Positions 6,435 to 8,232 of a stretch of 8,232 nucleotides of DNA are shown one piece after another. The first letter of the stretch is position 1; each line of letters begins with the position of its first letter. Both the position numbers and the translations under genes were made by a program. Under the pieces are notes generated by a model. That model did no database searches. It was not told where the DNA came from and saw only the letters and a list, made by a program, of their open reading frames with translations. Source of the stretch: Gammaproteobacteria bacterium (lineage in GTDB: Bacteria; Pseudomonadota; Gammaproteobacteria; Competibacterales; Competibacteraceae). The DNA lies in assembly GCA_003562535.1 (NCBI GenBank), contig PWUP01000305.1:1-8232 (forward strand), written 5' to 3'.

Positions 6435-6845
6435 ATGCAACCGGACTGGATCTTCAATCAATCAGCGGTTATTCCTTTTATCAAGCACAATGACGAGATC
6501 AAAGTGGTGTTGATTACGACCCACTCTTCTGGTAAATGGACGATTCCTAAGGGTATTGTGGAAACACCGCTTTCACCTGAAGAGTCCGCAGCGAAAGAAG
6601 CCTTTGAAGAGGCGGGTGTGGTCGGTCGGGTTGGCTCTGAGTGTATTGCCGAGTATGAGTACCGTAAATGGGGCGGTAACTGTAAGGTCAAAGTGTTCCC
6701 GCTGGAAGTCACTGAACTGATGGATGAGTGGGAGGAAATGAACGCCCGTGAGCGCCAGGTGATCAGTATTCCCGACGCGATTGAGATCAGTAAACCGGAG
6801 CTAAAACCTGTGTTGGCGCAATTTCAAGAGTATATATGCGCTTGA
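6435..6845 (+). CDS. Nudix hydrolase with variant Nudix box
   Basis: A 136-residue single-domain Nudix protein, expected to hydrolyse a nucleoside diphosphate linked to another moiety. The Nudix box runs from G40 to V62 (PKGIVETPLSPEESAAKEAFEEAGVV). It keeps G40, the catalytic helix glutamates E55, E58 and E59, and G61. The first consensus Glu is Leu (L46) and the consensus Arg is Lys (K54). From memory, a similar deviation is common in a Nudix subfamily with WxxPKG...SPxExAxxEAxEEAG, so activity is likely retained. WTIPKG (35-40) before the box and the RQVISIPDAIEI segment near the C-terminus are typical. The substrate cannot be read from the sequence. The gene stands alone between repeat elements, with an AGGAG ribosome site and no clear promoter; read-through from hemF is possible. 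Confidence 0.88.
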   Translation: MQPDWIFNQSAVIPFIKHNDEIKVVLITTHSSGKWTIPKGIVETPLSPEESAAKEAFEEAGVVGRVGSECIAEYEYRKWGGNCKVKVFPLEVTELMDEWEEMNARERQVISIPDAIEISKPELKPVLAQFQEYICA

Positions 6846-6864
6846 CAACGACACTGAATCCCCC

Positions 6865-6880
6865 GCCCCAACCCTCTCAC
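6865..6880 (+). repeat. Partial copy of the CCCCAACCCTCTC repeat
   Basis: GCCCCAACCCTCTCAC repeats the left arm of the complete element about 60 nt further on but lacks the right arm. It is followed by CCCCTCACCCCC at 6896-6907, another fragment of the same unit, so this gap appears to hold eroded tandem copies. Confidence 0.45.
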
Positions 6881-6918
6881 AGTTAATCACTCAGTCCCCT
6901 CACCCCCATTCAAAGCCC

Positions 6919-6949
6919 CTCACCCCAACCCTCTCCCAAAGGGAGAGGG
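6919..6949 (+). repeat. REP-like hairpin repeat CCCTCTCCC-AAA-GGGAGAGGG
   Basis: A perfect 9-bp stem (6929-6937 with 6941-6949) with an AAA loop, preceded by CTCACCCCAA. It lies between the convergent Nudix and DsrE-like genes and could end both transcripts, although no T-run follows on either strand. From memory it matches a dispersed intergenic repeat common in gammaproteobacteria. Confidence 0.7.
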
Positions 6950-6982
6950 AGTGTAAGGCAGGGGCTTGGCTTGTAGGGAGAC

Positions 6983-7432
6983 CTAGAAGCTAAACAGCCG
7001 CACATGCTCACCGAGCATGGTCGCCGCCATGGCGGGGGGGGTGGCAACGGTGATCCCATCCAGCAGGACATCCGGTTCAGCGCCCTTGTTCGGCAGATAG
7101 ATCGCGCACACCTGCACGGTTGCGCCGGTCGCCATGATTTGCTGCATCAAGCCTTGCGGGCTCATGTCCTGTGGGGCTTGCGGTGCAACGGCAGATTCTG
7201 GCGGCTCTTTGAGTGCGATATCGCCACCCGGGCCGCACAGCAAGATATGCGCTTCATGACCTTGTTGCACGGCTTGCATAGTGAGTACGAAGGCCATTAA
7301 TTGAGTTTGCGGTTCTGGGCTGGTGACTACCGTGACCAATTTGGTCGGGGTCTCATGGCCGCCTGCTAGGACGCTGTGTGTCGTGCCTAAGCTGAATACA
7401 ATCAGTGCTATAGTAGCGATTAATTTGCGCAT
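6983..7432 (-). CDS. Secreted DsrE/DsrF-like family protein
   Basis: A 149-residue protein with a Sec-type signal peptide: MRK, a hydrophobic core from about residue 4 to 16, and a VLA|GG cleavage site after A23. The mature part has DsrE-like beta-alpha blocks: KLVTVVTSPEP (31-41), the helix LMAFVLTMQAVQQGHE (45-60), AHILLCGPGGDIAL (61-74) and ATVQVCAIYLPNKG (104-117). Two cysteines remain, C66 and C109; C109 is in the position of the sulfur-carrying Cys of DsrE-type proteins. Cytoplasmic DsrE relatives relay sulfur in persulfide transfer; the role of exported ones is not established. The start is fixed by an AGGAGA site 9 nt before the ATG. It is transcribed divergently from the PLP-enzyme gene. 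A sulfur-handling role is inferred. Confidence 0.75.
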   Translation of the reverse strand: MRKLIATIALIVFSLGTTHSVLAGGHETPTKLVTVVTSPEPQTQLMAFVLTMQAVQQGHEAHILLCGPGGDIALKEPPESAVAPQAPQDMSPQGLMQQIMATGATVQVCAIYLPNKGAEPDVLLDGITVATPPAMAATMLGEHVRLFSF

Positions 7433-7665
7433 ATAAACAATTCTCCTGAAATGATCGCAATGTGAGTTTGTAATATCACGATAGCCTAATATACCGTATT
7501 ATGGGTATTCAATCCAGCGTTATTGGGTTCTTGCCGTTGTTGAACGTCGCGGCGTGGGCGGGTGGTTAGAGACAACGTTTCAGACGAACATAGGGCTTTA
7601 GGAGGTATTTAGGCGGGAATGGCTGTATAATTACACGGAACAGAGCACTTAGGAATTACGCAGAC
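7433..7665. promoter_or_regulatory. Divergent intergenic region between the DsrE-like gene and the PLP-enzyme gene
   Basis: This 233-nt gap holds CAGGAGAA (7450-7443, minus strand), the ribosome site of the DsrE-like gene. An AT-rich stretch at about 7466-7515 contains a short ATACC/GGTAT inverted repeat that may cover a promoter. On the plus strand a perfect TATAAT (7626-7631) precedes the GTG start by 34 nt but has no good -35 partner, and AGGA (7651-7654) is a distant ribosome site. An AGGAGGT at 7600-7606 has no gene to serve. No gene or riboswitch structure was recognised. Confidence 0.4.
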
Positions 7666-8172
7666 GTGAAACCAAAAACCCAGGCGGCTACTGCTTTGGG
7701 CTGGGTGGCTCCGCCGTTTAACGCCATTGTCCCGCCTCTGCACCCTGCGACCACCTTTGAACGGGCGGTTGACGGCAGCTATCCTGGGGGGCGTCAGTAT
7801 TCGCGGGCGGATAGCCCGGCTTACGATCAGCCCGAAGCGCTGTTAGCTGAACTGGAGCAGGGTAAGGACGCGCTCGTGTTCAGCTCCGGCATGGCGGCGG
7901 CAACCGCCGTGTTCCAAGCCTTATCACCCGGAGCGACGGTGTTGGCTCCGCAGGTAATGTATTGGGGATTGCGCCACTGGCTGCAAGGATCGGCTCGCGA
8001 TTGGGGACTGCAGGTACACCATTACCCCAATGGTGATTTGGAGGCTCTGGAGCGCCTATGTGCTGCGCACCCGCCCGATCTGCTGTGGATTGAAACCCCG
8101 GCTAATCCCACTTGGGAGCAAAAAACAGTTCTTGATTTTTTCTTCATTGTTTATCAGAATTCTCCATTGTAG
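7666..8172 (+). pseudogene. Interrupted PLP-dependent Cys/Met-metabolism enzyme (cystathionine gamma-synthase family), N-terminal part only
   Basis: Residues 1-151 match the N-terminal part of trans-sulfuration PLP enzymes. These comprise PPLHPATTFER (23-33), the phosphate-binding YSRADSPAYD (Y45, R47), FSSGMAAATA (72-81) around the cofactor phosphate loop, YWGLRHW with Y99, and LLWIETPANPTWE (139-151) with the pyridine-side N147. The start is a GTG at 7666, with AGGA 11 nt upstream and TATAAT at 7626-7631. After E151 homology stops abruptly: 17 unrelated residues, rich in Phe and hydrophobic, lead to TAG at 8170-8172. The cofactor-binding Lys, expected some 50 residues later, is absent, so this reading frame cannot be an active enzyme. 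Full-length relatives are about 390 residues. The rest of the gene may resume beyond an insertion outside the window. Confidence 0.8.
8120..8141. repeat. A-tract/T-tract inverted repeat at the insertion boundary
   Basis: AAAAAACA (8120-8127) faces TG-A-TTTTTT (8133-8141), an 8-bp stem with one bulged A and a 5-nt loop. Stem plus T-tract occurs on both strands, so it could act as a weak bidirectional terminator at the edge of the foreign segment. Confidence 0.4.
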
Positions 8173-8187
8173 ATAGGTTATCTACAA
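8167..8187. repeat. Perfect 9-bp hairpin with GGT loop
   Basis: TTGTAGATA (8167-8175), loop GGT (8176-8178), TATCTACAA (8179-8187). The TAG that ends the broken reading frame lies in its left arm. No T-run follows, so it is not a standard terminator. Confidence 0.7.
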
Positions 8188-8204
8188 GCGCGAAGGTTTC
8201 GCGT
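8188..8204. repeat. Second hairpin with the same GGT loop
   Basis: CGCGAA (8189-8194), loop GGT (8195-8197), TTCGCG (8198-8203), extended by a G-T wobble pair (8188/8204). It abuts the first hairpin with no spacer and has an unrelated GC-rich stem but the identical A-GGT-T apex. Confidence 0.6.
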
Positions 8205-8210
8205 TCCATG

Positions 8211-8228
8211 GTCGAGGTCGAAGTCGAA
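8211..8228. repeat. GTCGA(A/G) hexamer tandem repeat
   Basis: Three direct hexamers, GTCGAG, GTCGAA and GTCGAA, follow an ATG at 8208-8210 and run toward the window edge (TCGC next). Read from that ATG they would encode Val-Glu repeats. The array may continue beyond the window. Confidence 0.5.
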
Positions 8229-8232
8229 TCGC

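Larger units (their letters stand above)
8119..8232. other. Unidentified foreign sequence interrupting the PLP-enzyme gene
   Basis: From about 8119 the sequence no longer fits the enzyme and its composition changes sharply: A-tract and T-tract DNA, then two short hairpins, then a GTCGA-based hexamer repeat. No known terminal inverted repeat, transposase fragment or intron 5' consensus (GTGYG) is recognised at the junction. The right end, any target duplication and any cargo are outside the window. It could be the edge of an insertion element, an intergenic repeat element, or a rearrangement or assembly junction. Confidence 0.5.

Noticed and set aside
6929..6949. The GC-rich hairpin as a classical Rho-independent terminator.
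   Set aside because: The stem is strong, but neither strand has a T-run after it; a dispersed repeat explains it better.
4752..7502. An identical 11-mer TACCGTATTAT in two divergent promoter regions (4752-4762 and 7492-7502), a possible shared operator.
   Set aside because: Several identical 11-mer pairs are expected by chance in a window of this size, and flanking bases do not match.
7569..7590. Possible MetJ boxes (AGACGTCT-like) upstream of the PLP enzyme.
   Set aside because: AGACAACG and AGACGAAC match only about 5 of 8 positions each and are not in the required 8-bp tandem phase.
7600..7631. A perfect AGGAGGT Shine-Dalgarno-like sequence followed by ATGGCTGTATAA, a possible leader peptide.
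   Set aside because: It would encode only three residues, the spacing is about 12 nt, and the same bases contain the probable -10 box of the downstream gene.
8119..8172. The 17-residue tail after E151 as a genuine C-terminus of a short enzyme.
   Set aside because: It bears no resemblance to the family, contains no PLP lysine, and coincides with an abrupt composition change.

Overview
The window looks like chromosomal DNA of a gammaproteobacterium. HemF, TsaC and the HD-domain type of CCA-adding enzyme all follow the Escherichia coli pattern closely, down to the spacing of key residues. A secreted DsrE-like protein would fit a sulfur-metabolising relative (Chromatiales/Thiotrichales type), but that placement is inference. 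No tRNA, rRNA or CRISPR array was seen.

Left third (1-2406, all minus strand): an accessory-looking cluster. In transcription order it holds a NYN/PIN-like RNase-type protein in visibly AT-rich DNA, a HepT (HEPN) toxin, its MntA nucleotidyltransferase antitoxin overlapping it, a 57-residue membrane-anchored peptide with its own sigma70-like promoter, and an HD-domain protein of the SpoT/MESH1 alarmone-hydrolase type that runs off the left edge. This is a toxin-antitoxin and RNA-decay/stress neighbourhood.

Middle (2407-6319): housekeeping genes around a divergent promoter region at 4724-4791. On the minus strand an NDUFA9-like NAD(P)-binding SDR protein is followed 11 nt later by cca (tRNA 3'-end synthesis and repair). 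On the plus strand tsaC (t6A tRNA modification) is followed 7 nt later by hemF (aerobic haem synthesis). A palindromic REP-like element sits downstream of cca.

Right part (6320-8232): a Nudix hydrolase gene is bracketed by copies of one CCCTCTCCC/GGGAGAGGG repeat in opposite orientations. A secreted DsrE-like protein lies on the minus strand. Last comes the N-terminal part of a Cys/Met-metabolism PLP enzyme (cystathionine gamma-synthase family), which loses homology abruptly near 8119. The following 114 bases look foreign: an A/T-tract hairpin, two adjacent hairpins that both have a GGT loop, then GTCGA(A/G) hexamer repeats up to the window edge. This broken gene and its unidentified insert are the most unusual part of the window.
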